A program made the position numbers and the translations under genes. 64,000 nucleotides of DNA. Source: Tilletiaria anomala UBC 951 (lineage: Eukaryota > Basidiomycota > Exobasidiomycetes > Georgefischeriales > Tilletiariaceae). Under the pieces are notes generated by a model. It was not told the origin of the DNA. It searched no databases and saw only the letters and a list, made by a program, of their open reading frames with translations. Below are positions 12,161-22,774 of this stretch, one piece after another. The first letter of the stretch is position 1, and the number at the start of each line of letters is the position of its first letter. The stretch is from assembly GCF_000711695.1 (NCBI RefSeq), contig NW_013546945.1:27322-91321 (forward strand), given 5' to 3'.

Positions 12161-12685
12161 GTTGCCGACGGGGGGAGATGAGAGAGGGCATGAGCACTTT
12201 TGGTGGTTCAGCCTCGAGTCGCCATCTTGACTGTGACTCGATACCAGCAATCATCAAAGCCCACCACTGCACGCCTTCGCGGTCATAGATGACAGGCGTC
12301 GCATTTTATTGCAAAGGGGAGACGTTGGCCCAGCGGGACGTCAGGAGCATTTTCACAATATTCTCGCTGGAAGTTCCCCGCCTTCACATGCCCGTCGCTT
12401 TCTGCTTGTACAATAGAAATGTCTACCAGGCACGCACTCACGGCGCTGAAATTGCATCACCACTTTTTCCGCTCTGAACTGTCCTCGTGTCAGTCTCAAC
12501 AGTTCCCGTTCCGTGTCATTGGATCTCGTAAGAACCTGGCAATACACAGCAATCGCGGCACCGCTGTTGGAGAAGAACAGATGCCGTACCCAGCCGGCGC
12601 GAAGCTCACGGTCCACATTGGCAACAGGCAGCTACTATGAGCTTGCGGCCAAAGTCCTTGTCCTTAAAATACAGCCGCACTGGAA
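12161..12685. other. Convergent intergenic region (Hsp70 / D-lactate dehydrogenase)
   Basis: Both flanking genes end here, so this 0.5 kb should hold two 3' untranslated regions. Short open frames (12289-12477, 12353-12616, 12419-12640) carry nothing recognisable. Confidence 0.5.
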
Positions 12686-14736
12686 CTAGTATACATCGAT
12701 GAGCTTCCCCGGATTCATGATCGAATCTGGGTCGAGCGTCCTTTTGAGCATGCGCAGCAGATCGAGGGTGCCCTTGCCGAGCTCGCGCTCAAGGAACTGC
12801 TTCTTGCCGATGCCTACACCATGCTCGCCCGTACAGGTACCATCGAGATCTTGCGCGTGATGCACCATCCGGTGGACCAGGCGCTCGACACGCTCGAACA
12901 TCTCCTGGTCGCCGTCGCGGAAGAGGATGATCTGAGGGGAACCACGAGTGTTGGATATCAGCCCATTTAAAGAGAGGAAAGGTGGCTTGCGCTGCCTGCT
13001 CACCCCGTGAAAGTTGCCATCCCCAATGTGACCGACGATGGGTGAGAGGATATTCTCCTGCGTGATGTCGTCTTTGACGCGTCGGATCAGTTCGCTCAGC
13101 TGGCCGACAGGCACGCAGACATCGGTGGTCCAGGCGCGCCATTTCTCTCCCTCCTTCCGCTCGGGGTAATCCAGTGCACTCCACAGAGCGACCTTGCGCG
13201 CGTGCCATAGACGCTCGATCTCATCCTTGTCCATGGCGAACTGCATCTTGCTTCCACCGTGCTTTTCGAGGATGCGAGCCGCAAGCTGCGAGTCAGCGCG
13301 CATGGCCGCGTCGCTGCTGGCGGCGAATCTGATAAAAAGCGACGGCTGCTCGACGTGTTTGATCGCCCGCGTGTCGGCGGCGTTGGCTTTGTTGACGGCC
13401 GCGAGCATGACGTCATCGAGCAGCTCGACACACTGGACGCCAATACCGTGCGCGAGCAGGTCACGCGCAGCGCTGCATGCATCCGACGCGCTCGGGAACG
13501 CCGACACGCCGACAGATGTGCATGGGGGGATCGGCGCCAGACGCAGCGTCGCGGCGACCACCAGACCCAGCGTGCCTTCTGAGCCGAGGAAGAGCTTCGT
13601 TAGGTCGGGGCCCGCAGACGACTTGCGCGCTCTCGAGCGCGTCGTGATCACTTCGCCCGAAGGCAGGACGACCGTCTGTCAGCCAGAGGAAAAAAGGCGA
13701 GCTTGTCATCAGCCACTTTTCTTTCCAAGTTGTTGTTGCTGCGCTGCCCCGCTCACCAAATTCAAGATGTAATCGCCCTTCATCGTACCATATCGGACCG
13801 CATTCGTGCCCGAGCAACCGCTACGACCCAACACGAATGAAACTCCCATGAGTTTGTGTTGAATAAGTGGGGCTAGATTCTGTGGACTCACCTCGCAACC
13901 ATGCCACCAATGGCGGCACTCGGCCCGGGATCGATGGGGAAGAAGTACTTGCTGCCTCTATTCTTCAGCTCCTCATTCAGCCCCTCCCACCTGACGCCCG
14001 GCTGCACGGTGATGTCTCCATCTTCCTCGCTGTAACGGAGGATCTTGTCCATCAGATTAAAGTCGACGCTGATGCTCTTACGCCTGTCGCTATGCGGATC
14101 GGGCGCCGAATAGTGCGCTTCGAGCGAGGTGCCGCCTGCGTAGGGCACGAGGGGAACTTTGTGCTTTCCGGCGATCTTGACGATGCGTACGACCTCGGAG
14201 ACGTCGATCGGGTATACGACGGCCGCGTGCGGATGCGAAGGATGGTACGACCAACTGGAGTGGCCGTGCGTTTCGCGCTCTGATTCTTCGAAGGACAGCC
14301 GGTCTTCCGGCAAGAAGGATTGCAACTCTTTGATGGCTGCGTCAAAGTTGTACGCTGGGTGCGAAGCCGTTACCGGCCCTCCGTCGTCATTTGTTGCTGA
14401 TGATGTTGGCTCTGCCGCGGAAGCAGAGTGTTTGGGTTGACTCGAAGGCGAAAAGAGCAAGTAGCCTGCTGCCAGTGCTGCACCGCCGGAAATCAGGGCG
14501 ACGAGGAGCGGGTTGCTGCCGCCCGGTGATGCCAGTGTACTCGAGCTGAAACCCCTCTCAGTTCTGGCGACTGCAGCGATGTAGCTCATTTGCAGATTTC
14601 GCTTTAATGCTAAGCCAATGTCCACTCGTCTTCGCGCCGTTGCTGTGGGGATTCGCAAAGGAGCGGGATCGCACCCAGCGCGGACAGAGGGAGCGGGTAT
14701 ACGCCCCAGCGTCCGAATGTGTGCAAAGTACGACAT
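12686..14736 (-). CDS. DLD1: Mitochondrial D-lactate dehydrogenase (cytochrome), FAD-linked (608 aa)
   Basis: Oxidises D-lactate to pyruvate and passes electrons to cytochrome c. Four exons: 14736..13892, 13820..13757, 13675..13004 and 12931..12686, with introns of 71, 81 and 72 nt. The N-terminus is Arg-rich and includes one membrane-anchor-like segment (LLVALISGGAALAAGYLLF). The FAD domain shows VPLVPYAGGTSLEAH, ITVQPGVRWEGLN and FPIDPGPSAAIGGM, joined across intron 1 to the GCSGTNAVRYGTM motif. The C-terminal domain has GSEGTLGLV, the GDGNFH metal/substrate motif at the intron 3 boundary, and GEHGVGIGK, ending in PDSIMNPGK. A second in-frame ATG at 14589 (MSYIAAVART...) would give a protein 49 residues shorter. 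I list the longer form because its extension is Arg-rich, but either start is possible. Confidence 0.94.
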
Positions 14737-15549
14737 GCCCACCAGTTTTATCTTCTTTTCTTAGGCCGAATCTCACAGCTGCATACGTATCTTCCCGGGC
14801 TCGTTGGTGCGATGCGGCTCCCCATTTCGCTTCACGGTACGAGCATTGCGCGCGCTAGGATCCTAGAGGGGAGCGAGGCCGTGGTCGGTGAGGGGGGAAG
14901 AGAGAGCGATCCAGTCAAGACCAGGACAGCAGGGTCGCGTGTATATATTGCGATTGTTCCAAGACGAGGAGCGAGAGTGCAAAAGAAACCCCTCGCAACG
15001 GCACCTTGACTTTCTGTTGTAGGGATTCATTCATTGGCAATTGCTTCCTCGGCTCGCTCTCCTGACTCTTTGACAGTGGGGGGTGGCCAGCGCAAACAGC
15101 GCACGCGTGCGCTTAACGCCGCAGCGCAGTCGCACGCGTCGGCTCTCTTTAACCTCGCCACTCCTAACCCTCTCCCCTCTGCAGCATAGGAGTAAAGAAC
15201 GCTTTCCCAAGATCCGGCTGGGTGGAAATAATAGGGTTGGTGGACGCTGCGCGCATGACGTTAGTGTGAGAGTGCGGTGGGGAGGAGGGGGATGCACGAT
15301 GACGCACGGGCCACAGCCAGCGCGCGCGGGTATGTATAAACTGTAATGTCTGAAGAGTTGAGACTCAAGTGGGGAGGCCCGTCTTCATCCCCATCAACCC
15401 CACCCATATCTTTCCCTCTTCTCTCCCCTCATTCACCTCAGCCCCAATCGTCCCCACACCCACCCATCCATCCAAGAAAGATCTCGAGGGATTGCTCACA
15501 GCAGCACACACTCACACAGGCCAAAGGGAAATCCACAGCAGGAGTCGCC
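14737..15549. other. Divergent intergenic region (D-lactate dehydrogenase / carrier-like gene)
   Basis: About 0.8 kb with both promoters. TATA-like sequences lie at 14942-14949 (about 205 bases upstream of the D-LDH start, read on the - strand) and at 15335-15340 (TATAAA, 210 bases before ATG 15550). A long C/T-rich leader (about 15380-15480, rich in CCCC and CACCC) precedes the carrier-like gene. An open frame runs from 15346 into that gene, but its first 68 codons are low-complexity leader. Confidence 0.45.
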
Positions 15550-16690
15550 ATGGCCTCGCTCCCAAGCCAGCCAGCCGGCGCGCAGCCATCGCTCGCCGTT
15601 GTCGGGCTTCAGCTCGCATCTGGCATCGCTCTCACCTACCCCCTGCAGGTCGCCGACACGGTCTTCAAGGTGACCTACCAGCCGCTCAGCGGGACCACCG
15701 TCGGTAAGCACATCTACTACCAGAACACACTCCAGGCGGCCAACGGCCTCATCCAGCGTGACGGATACATTGGCCTCCTCCGCGGCGTCGTCCCCTTCTT
15801 TGGCTACACGGTCCTCTACTCGTCCGGCTTTGAGACGTTCTAGTGAGCTCGTGCCTGACCAGCAAGCAGGATTCCATTTCGCAGATTGCTGACCGCCTCG
15901 CCCGCTTTTGCTTGCTGGTAGTCAACTGTACCGACGCCTGCCACTGCAGTCGACGCCGCTCGGCTTTGTCGCCGCACAGGACTTTGCTCTCGCCGCGTGG
16001 CGCGCCGTGCTCTCACCGCTGTCGACACTGATCACGCGCCTGATCGTGCGCCCAACGGCATACGCACAACTCGCCACTTCGTCCGACTCGTCCAGCTCAT
16101 CGACGCTCGCCACGCTCGGTGCCGCGGACCCACGCGCATTCTGGAACGCAACGACGGATGCCGCCGAGCGCGCCGCCCCATACAAGCTGTTCAAGCCGGC
16201 CGTCATGGTGCTCGAGCTGCTCGCATCACTCACAGGCAACATTGCCAACTCGCTCGTCAGCGTGCCCATCACGGAGATCTTCATCGCACTCGCCGGCACC
16301 GGCGCCGGACGTGGCATCAGCCGCCTCAGCAAGGACGAGTGGAAGACCATCGGCACGCTCGCGTCCGTCGCCGCCGCTGGCATTGCCGTGCGCTTTGTCA
16401 ATGTCGCGCTTGAGACGATCTCCAAGCGCTTGCAGGCTCAGCAGTCGTCGGAGGACAGTAGCGTCATCGACGGTGTCAAGGAAGCCGCATTGTCCGCCGC
16501 CGGCGCAGCAAGCAGCGCCCTCGTCGTCTTGCGCCCCAAGCCATACTCCGGGCCGATCGACGCCTTCAACCGCATCCTCAACGAGGAGGGGTACCGGGGT
16601 CTCTTCCACGGCTGGGGCGTCCAGATCGGCGGGACCGCTGCTGTCGCGGCTGCCACTGTCGGCCTTGCGCGCTTCAACGGCCGGATCTAA
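15550..16690 (+). CDS. Divergent mitochondrial-carrier-like (SLC25-like) membrane protein (353 aa)
   Basis: Two exons, 15550..15842 and 15922..16690, with a 79-nt intron (GTGAGC...GGTAG) in phase 2. The start is ATG 15550 (CGCC-ATG-G context, MASLPSQPAG). Two stretches resemble the matrix loop of mitochondrial carriers: NTLQAANGLIQRDGYIGLLRG near residues 57-78 and YSGPIDAFNRILNEEGYRGLF near the C-terminus, each followed by a hydrophobic segment. The signature Px[DE]xx[KR] is degenerate: PLQVAD in the first repeat and PITEIF in the middle. The central part is Ser/Ala-rich and does not give clean repeats. It may be an outer-membrane or otherwise modified member of the superfamily rather than a metabolite transporter. 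Transport function is not supported. Confidence 0.7.
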
Positions 16691-17553
16691 GCATGCGCGG
16701 GCGCAGGCGGCGCATGTGTGTATGAGAGGCGCGTTATGGATGCAGAAGCAGGGTCTGGTGCAGGGGCGCAACGGAAAGGGACAGGCCACGGCGCAATGCG
16801 TCGTGCTGGGCGCGTGCGTAGCCAGTGCGAACAAAAAAAAAGAAAACGGGAACACAAACACGCTCATTGAGAGCTGCTGCGCCGTGGCGCCGGAGGCCCA
16901 CTTTGGGACTAATGTATGCGGCATAGGAGTGGCGGCCGCGGAGGGCGCAGATCAGAACGGCTGGAATGAATACGTGCGCTCTCAGATGCGGACTGGTGTC
17001 GCGTCCGGCTAGAGCGGGAATGGTAGCAAGGGGCAGCCTCTCTGGAGGCGAACGAACCGACGACGTGGGAAGTAACAGGTATCCAGCCGGGCAGCAGTGC
17101 CCGACTGCGACGACTACACACTGGATGCATTTGCGAAGGGAATTTGGGTAAAGGCAAAGGCATCCATCTCCGACCGATCTTTTGGCCGGCTTTCGTCGAC
17201 TCTGTAATCATTCGATACGTCATCTTCCACATCCTCCTTTCCCCGTGCAGACAGGCTTCCATCGTGCGGCTCTTCAGGTTGAATGAACGAAATGCACGCA
17301 ATTTACAAGAAGGTATCAATGAACGGTTGTTTCTCATCGCACACTCAGCGTACATTCCCACACGTACACACTCTCCCCCTATCATTCTCGCCCTCTCCCA
17401 TACTCCCACTCCCGTCACACAACCTTGCAGCGGTACTAAACCACAACCGATTCTCGGCATGTCCCGCTTCGGTTCCGGCTCTCGCTCTCGGCCGCGGCCA
17501 CGGCCACGGTCGTTCCGCCATTGTACTCTACACCCGTGTCATACACACTGCAT

Positions 17554-18057
17554 TCAACTGGTTGCGAGGTAGAGTACTGCAGCTGCGAGAAATAAGCGCA
17601 GGTCCTTTGAGCGTTCAATCCGTTTGAAGGGGCAGTATATGTTGTACAACAGCGGTACGGAAGCTAGCGACTTGAATCCATGGATGAACATGGCAGAACG
17701 GTAGGCGAGATGATTCCTTTCCTCTATGAGCGTTTTTACAATATCCGTCACATGGACGGACTGGTCATTTCGGACTGCAAGGATTCGAGGTACCGGACAT
17801 GGGTAAAGCTTGGTGTGATAAATAAGGTGATTAGGAAGGCGCAAACAGTAGCGGCCGGTAGCCTGAGTGCCGTATGACCCTTGCAATCGTATGTCTGATG
17901 CGTAAGAGAGGAAGCTGGAAGAGGTCTGTATGCTCGTGGTTCTAAAGCAAGCGAGCCAAGGAATCAGCAAATTGAAGCCAGCTGCTGTATCATCAAAGGA
18001 TGCTTACCGTCTTGAGCAAGGTCTCCTACGTCCAAGTGTGGCGCAACCCTGCGCCAT
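17554..18057 (-). CDS. Candidate spliced gene of unknown function (145 aa)
   Basis: Not recognised. The best reading is two exons, 18057..18008 and 17941..17554, around a textbook 66-nt intron: donor GTAAGC, branch-like TGCTGATT and acceptor CTTTAG. It is joined in phase 2 without creating a stop. ATG 18057 sits in a good context (GCC-ATG-G). The product would be basic, Ser-rich early (TTSIQTSSSFLSYASD) and hydrophobic at the very end (LRLFLAAAVLYLATS). No known domain or signal is visible. The splice signals and start context are the only support. The region could equally be a non-coding transcript or the 3' part of a transcript starting near 18250. Confidence 0.25.
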
Positions 18058-18133
18058 GGCTCTGACCGCGCCTCCCATTGGACCGCCATATACTACGCGA
18101 GCGCCCGAGCACCTTCCGCATCGGTTGCTTTGC

Positions 18134-18250
18134 CTACGAAACGTGGAGCAACGCGCTTTGGTCTCCCTTGACGTGCCGCGCAATGACGATGATCACGCCG
18201 AAGAGTATCAGCAGGGCTTGGTAGAATGGCGAGTTGACGGGGCAGGCCAT
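18134..18250 (-). CDS. Candidate 38-aa single-pass membrane micropeptide
   Basis: A 38-codon ORF with an optimal start context (AACC-ATG-G). It encodes a short polar head (MACPVNSPFYQ), one hydrophobic segment (ALLILFGVIIVIA) and a basic/polar tail (RHVKGDQ). This architecture resembles the small membrane subunits of respiratory or ER complexes, but I cannot match a family. It lies 76 nt upstream of the candidate gene at 18057 on the same strand, so it might instead be an upstream ORF of that transcript. Confidence 0.25.
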   Translation of the reverse strand: MACPVNSPFYQALLILFGVIIVIARHVKGDQSALLHVS

Positions 18251-19214
18251 GGTTGCCTGGCGGGGTTACGCTATGCTATGCTTCCTACTACGATTCTTGC
18301 TTGTGCTCTTCCCTTTGGGTCTTGCTACCTTAAGTATTTTTCTGTTTCGAGAATGGCAGCTTTATTGCACGGTTGGGTAGCAAGCGCGGCTTCAGAGAAT
18401 GCACCACGCGTGAAGGATGGAGTTTTGCGGAGAGAGGGGCTGGGGGGTCCCTGCTAATACATGTGAGGATAGCGAGCGATCGAGCGAGCGGGTGTATGTC
18501 TTTTGACAAGGAGGAGGCAGAAGGAGGGTGCAAGAGTCGAGCTGCGAGCGACTCCTAGAAGATGGACGAGGACAAATGGAAGCGATCAGTCGAGATGCTG
18601 TTCGTTGAATGATGGTTTGTGGGTCGATCACGTCAGGGCGATGGACCAGGGGGAAATCCGGGGAGTAGAGACAAATATCACCGGATTATCTGACAGACGT
18701 GACTCCACGATGCAATCGGCTCACATTCCAGCCAAAAAGCAGATGGTCCCTAAAGCACGGACGGCCCGGCCGGTGTTTGGAATTTGGATGTGCTACTTTT
18801 GTGGACGGAACCCAACGAATTCGACTTGGTGTATATTCCTCGCCACTTGAGGCACCGCTCATACATCAGAGCTGGTCGTTGAAGACGGGACAAAAGGATT
18901 GCAGCATATGTGTTGCGCTTCATGCTCTCTGAACCCTCGGCGACTTGCTATGGGGGCCGCGAGCCCAGGAATGCGAGCGAACCAGAGCGTACAAAAGCGA
19001 GCTGCGAAGCAGGTACATGTGAAATGACTCGAGAAGGTCTCATGAACTGGAGAGAGGCGTCACGGGCATCGCGAGCAAGTCCTATATCGGATTGTAGCAG
19101 AGAGACGATACACATAAATCAACTCGCTATGCTCTGGTCGGCAGGATACTCGCTCTCGATGAGCGCGTCGCATCTGACGATAGACGCCTGCCATGAAGAA
19201 CCGAGCAATGGCCC

Positions 19215-20795
19215 TTATGCCAACCCAGCAGCCTTCCTGACCTCGGCCGCAAAGTCGAGTGCGCCATCGCCTTGCTGTCTCGGCTCGAGCGTCTCGCCGA
19301 CTTCCCAGCGCTGCATACCTAGCACCTCTATGGCTGGCTGCCCGCTGAGGACTTTCTGCGACCACGCGACCAGGACGGAGCGCACGGATTGAGATGAGTC
19401 AAGCGCCGCGGGCAGCGCGCTTGCTGCTGCTGCTTCAACGGGAGGGAGGGCAGATGGGAGGAGCATCATGAACGGCTGGTCCAGCAGCGCTGTGCTGCTT
19501 TCGTCTGCCTGTGCCGCTCCCGCCTCCACTGAGCCGATCGAAGACGTCTGCATGCCGGCAGTCTGACGAGCGAGGGAGCGTACCAATGCGCGCACCATCT
19601 TGGCCAACTGTGCATTGTCGACATTCGCGTTGGTGCTTGAGGAGCCGCCCCCGTTACCGTTGGACGCGCGCTGCGGGAAGTGCGTCAGCAGCAGGGAGCC
19701 GACTCTACCCATCGTCAGGCTGTACCCCTGGGCGGTCTGTGCGGGCAAAGGGGCCGCGGGTGCCGTGGACGACGCGCAAGAGCTCGGCGCAGCGGCGGGA
19801 AGCACGCCGTGAGCGAAGGAGCTGGCGAGCATCATGCCGCCGCCGCCCTCATGCGCCGCGCACGGCGGCGAGAGCGCAGCGGCGCGGCTGAGAGTGATTT
19901 TCTCGCCAAGGCGCGAAATGGCGTCGATGATCGCCTCGGAGATCAGCTTCGGCTTCGCAAGCACAGGCGCCGACTCGGCGCTCGGCGAGCTGCTGAGTAG
20001 CGGAAATGTGAGTAGCTGTGCCAGGTCAATGTCCTGCACGGGTCGCGCGATGGCGCTGCTGCTGCTGCTGCTCGCGTCGATGCTGCCGGACAGTGCGGGG
20101 AACAGGGCAGTGGTGTGGGCAATGTCACGCGCAAGCTCTTGGAAGAGCGGGTTGCGCGCTACAAAATCCGTCTCGCAGTTGAGCTCGATAATGGCCGCTT
20201 GCGGGGGTGAGTCGAGTGAGAATCCGGCGCGCTTCGCTTCGGGCTTGAGCTCGACGCACAGCTGCGGCTCTGCGGCGTGTGTGGTGGCGAGGCGAGCCGG
20301 CAGGCCGTCAGTGCGGACGCACACGGCGATGACGCCCTCGGCGGCGCGGCGCGCGGCGACCTTGGCAGCCCGCGCGGCGCCCTGTGCCTGGCGGTCAGTG
20401 TCGAGCCAACGCACAGCGGCGTCGACGTCGTCCGTGTGCGGAGCAGAGGCGGCGCGCGAGGCGAGCAGCGCCTCGCGCGCTTTCAGCAGCGATGTGCCGG
20501 GCACACGCTGGCGCAACGCGGCGATTGCCTGAATCGCGGGCTTTGCGGGTTTGGCTTGCTCCGGCAGGTGGGTTGCGCGTGTGGCGTGCACCGCACGACG
20601 CGCAGGATGGTGTGCGCCTGAAGCTGCTGATGCCGCTGCCACGGCAGCTGAGGCCGGACGGCAAGCGCACAGTGGCTGTTGCGCATGCGCCACGGGAGCG
20701 CGCTGCAACGCGCGCAGCGGCGCACGCAGGGATATACCTGACATGAGTGCTCGAGTCTGTGCTCGCTGCGATTGGTGCGTGAAAAGGAGCAGCAT
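19215..20795 (-). CDS. TSF1: Mitochondrial translation elongation factor Ts (526 aa)
   Basis: Guanine-nucleotide exchange factor for mitochondrial EF-Tu. Single exon. After an Arg/Ala-rich presequence comes the EF-Ts N-terminal helical module (AIAALRQRVPGTSLLKAREA, then VDAAVRWLDTDRQ), the AAEGVIAVCV segment, and the diagnostic core ELNCETDFVARNPLFQELA. The C-terminal half has the second core repeat with GRVGSLLLTHFP. The protein is longer than usual because of low-complexity Ser/Ala inserts, including a run of AGC/GCT-type codons near 20055-20075. The start is uncertain: ATG 20795 (MLLLFTHQSQ) or ATG 20744 (MSGISLRAPL), both giving a plausible targeting peptide. The open frame extends to 20822 without an ATG. 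Confidence 0.9.
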   Translation of the reverse strand: MLLLFTHQSQRAQTRALMSGISLRAPLRALQRAPVAHAQQPLCACRPASAAVAAASAASGAHHPARRAVHATRATHLPEQAKPAKPAIQAIAALRQRVPGTSLLKAREALLASRAASAPHTDDVDAAVRWLDTDRQAQGAARAAKVAARRAAEGVIAVCVRTDGLPARLATTHAAEPQLCVELKPEAKRAGFSLDSPPQAAIIELNCETDFVARNPLFQELARDIAHTTALFPALSGSIDASSSSSSAIARPVQDIDLAQLLTFPLLSSSPSAESAPVLAKPKLISEAIIDAISRLGEKITLSRAAALSPPCAAHEGGGGMMLASSFAHGVLPAAAPSSCASSTAPAAPLPAQTAQGYSLTMGRVGSLLLTHFPQRASNGNGGGSSSTNANVDNAQLAKMVRALVRSLARQTAGMQTSSIGSVEAGAAQADESSTALLDQPFMMLLPSALPPVEAAAASALPAALDSSQSVRSVLVAWSQKVLSGQPAIEVLGMQRWEVGETLEPRQQGDGALDFAAEVRKAAGLA

Positions 20796-21277
20796 TGACG
20801 GCCGGCACGCTCTAACTGCCAAGGCGTTCTAAGAAGAAAGCTGTCCTCGCCTGTCTCTCCTCCCTACAAAGAGACTGGAGAGGTAAAAATATTGTGATTA
20901 CGTAAGCAATTGAGGGCAGTCCTCTTTGCGCTCTGCTTGAGCAACTTCTACGATACCTAGTCAAGTCTCAATGTGAATATATATGTACATGGGAAGATCC
21001 TCGTATGTACGCTCACTGCAGTGTCCAGCTTTGATGGTGTCGGAACTCGGATGAAGTGAATACATTTAAGGTGAGCGCAATGTAACGCAACCCTTGCCGC
21101 GGGCCCACCTCATCTGCGTGCCCATATAGTTTATGTCTTGCATGCCGTGCATCGATCCCGCTTGCCTTTGTCGTGTACATAATGCACGGTAAAGTCAACG
21201 CAACGCTGAGAGACCAGAGGTTGGGTGTGCTATATGCACATACCGACCGCGCAAAGGAACGTGACGAAGAGAGCCGA

Positions 21278-21315
21278 GGGGCTGTCCGGGGGCTGTCCGG
21301 GGGGAGGGTTGGGGG
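21278..21315 (+). other. G-run cluster with G-quadruplex potential
   Basis: Five runs of G (21278-21281, 21288-21292, 21299-21304, 21306-21308, 21311-21315) are separated by loops of 1-6 bases on the + strand. The first part is an imperfect tandem repeat of GGGGCTGTCCG. Four or more G-runs this close meet the usual sequence criterion for an intramolecular G-quadruplex. Confidence 0.5.
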
Positions 21316-21993
21316 TGGCGTTACTGAGCCGCGGGCCAACTCTTCCTACCATTGCTCTCGACCCGTGCTTTCTTTTTTTGCTTCTCGCGCGCTTGAGCGG
21401 TGGACGATTGCTCACACTTCGTTTTCCAGCCAACGGAGAAGAGTCAGAAGGGAGAAGTGAAGAGAAGAGAAGCAAAGAGAATAGCTGCGTTGCATTGCGT
21501 GCTTTTCTGGTGTGTAATGACAGCTGGCAGCCTCGCGAGTCTTACGGAAGAGGGCGGGGTGGGGCGGGAGCGAAATGTGCACATCCTCGTTCGTTGGTGC
21601 TTCAGGCGCGGATCTGGGGTAAGGGGGGAAGGATGGGGTACATACATCGGGCGAAGTCCCTTTCGCAGTTGCGACTACAATTGGTCCTCGGCAAGCTGCA
21701 GGCTGCAGCCTGCGGGTGCTCGGTGGACCAACACTCAAGAGCTCATCGGCGATGAAGGGCCACAACGAATGTGTCTTTGCACACCCTGGAGACCAACCAG
21801 CATTGTGCCGACTGCCCACTCTACTTTGGCCAGCAAAACATGAACGTGATCCATCTCCCCACGGGCAACAACCATCTGTCACTGAATACGGTGCCTGGCG
21901 AAGAAGAGCGCCCAACAGATTAACTGCACGTTTCTCGCTTCCATTGCGTTTGCTGCTTTGTGGAGAGGCGAGCACCAGTTCTCCGCTCTGTGT

Positions 21994-22019
21994 TATATAT
22001 ATATATACTGTATATATAT
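21994..22019. repeat. TA dinucleotide tract
   Basis: Seven TA units (21994-22007), a CTG interruption, then TATATATAT (22011-22019). A simple-sequence tract in the GDH upstream region. Confidence 0.85.
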
Positions 22020-22774
22020 CCATCTTTGCTGCCCCTTCATTGTCCCTTCCCCATTCGCTCCAGCGGGATAGAAAGAAAAGCAGGCGCATCGCCCGCACTG
22101 ATTCACTCGTCACACATAGATAGACAGAGCAACCAACTGTCGGTTCTGAGACCATTAGGTGAGTAGCGTTTGTGGGCCCGATGAGTCTCGGGTGTGCGTT
22201 GTCCACTACAGTCTACCGAATGGACGAGAACTCGGTCTGATGTACAAAGCGGAACTTGGCGAGGGAAGAGAGCGAGAGGGAGAGCGCGCCACAAGCAACC
22301 GCTGTGCTGTGTTGCTACATGTCCCCCTCGGCTGTGCCGCGGGTTATCAGAGTCCGATGTCTCTGGGCACCAGAGCAGCGCGCCAGAGCAGCGCATCACA
22401 GCGCTCGCTCGCTTGGGTGCGTCTCTGCTGTATATAGATAGGCAGGCAGGCAGACAGCCTTGTTCCTTCCTACCACCCCCATCCCACAGCGCGCTGGCTT
22501 GGCCAACAGACAGTAGTTGACACGACCAACTCCATCAATCATCCCTTTCCTCTTTCCCCTCCCCATCTTCTTCCCTGCTTGCTTGCAACGCGGACCCCCT
22601 TCTCCCCGATAGTCAGCCGCCGCCGCACGACGCACAATAGAGGTATCCTACCCTGGTCGTCCTGCTTCATCGATTGCACGCGAAACAACGAGCCGATCGG
22701 ACATTGGTCCGCAGCTTGCTCTTCACACGCGATAGAATTCGCAGCAAGGCGCTACAACAGGCTAACCCATCGCA

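Larger units (their letters stand above)
16691..19214. other. Long 2.5-kb stretch between two convergent genes, largely unassigned
   Basis: The carrier-like gene and the EF-Ts gene both end into this stretch, which is far longer than the other convergent gaps in the window (about 0.1-1 kb). Two weak candidate genes on the - strand (17554-18057, 18134-18250) are listed separately. The rest (16691-17550 and 18260-19210) has only overlapping short frames without family resemblance. I found no tRNA B-box-like element and no inverted repeat bounding a mobile element. Confidence 0.45.
20796..22774. other. Divergent 2-kb intergenic region (EF-Ts / NAD-glutamate dehydrogenase)
   Basis: Short overlapping frames only (for example 21225-21755, 21412-22206), without domains. 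It contains a G-run cluster and a TA dinucleotide tract (listed separately). A TATATAGA box at 22431-22438 and a long C/T-rich tract (about 22460-22610) lead into the GDH start. A long leader suits a strongly regulated metabolic gene such as NAD-GDH, but no specific factor site can be assigned. Confidence 0.45.

Noticed and set aside
16691-19214. tRNA or mobile element filling the long gap
   Set aside because: No GGTTCRANNCC-like B box with a foldable cloverleaf, no terminal inverted repeats, no transposase or reverse transcriptase motifs.
9719-22774. Functional cluster of mitochondrial genes
   Set aside because: The products belong to unrelated pathways, the genes alternate in strand with separate promoters, and many fungal genes are mitochondrial by chance in any window.
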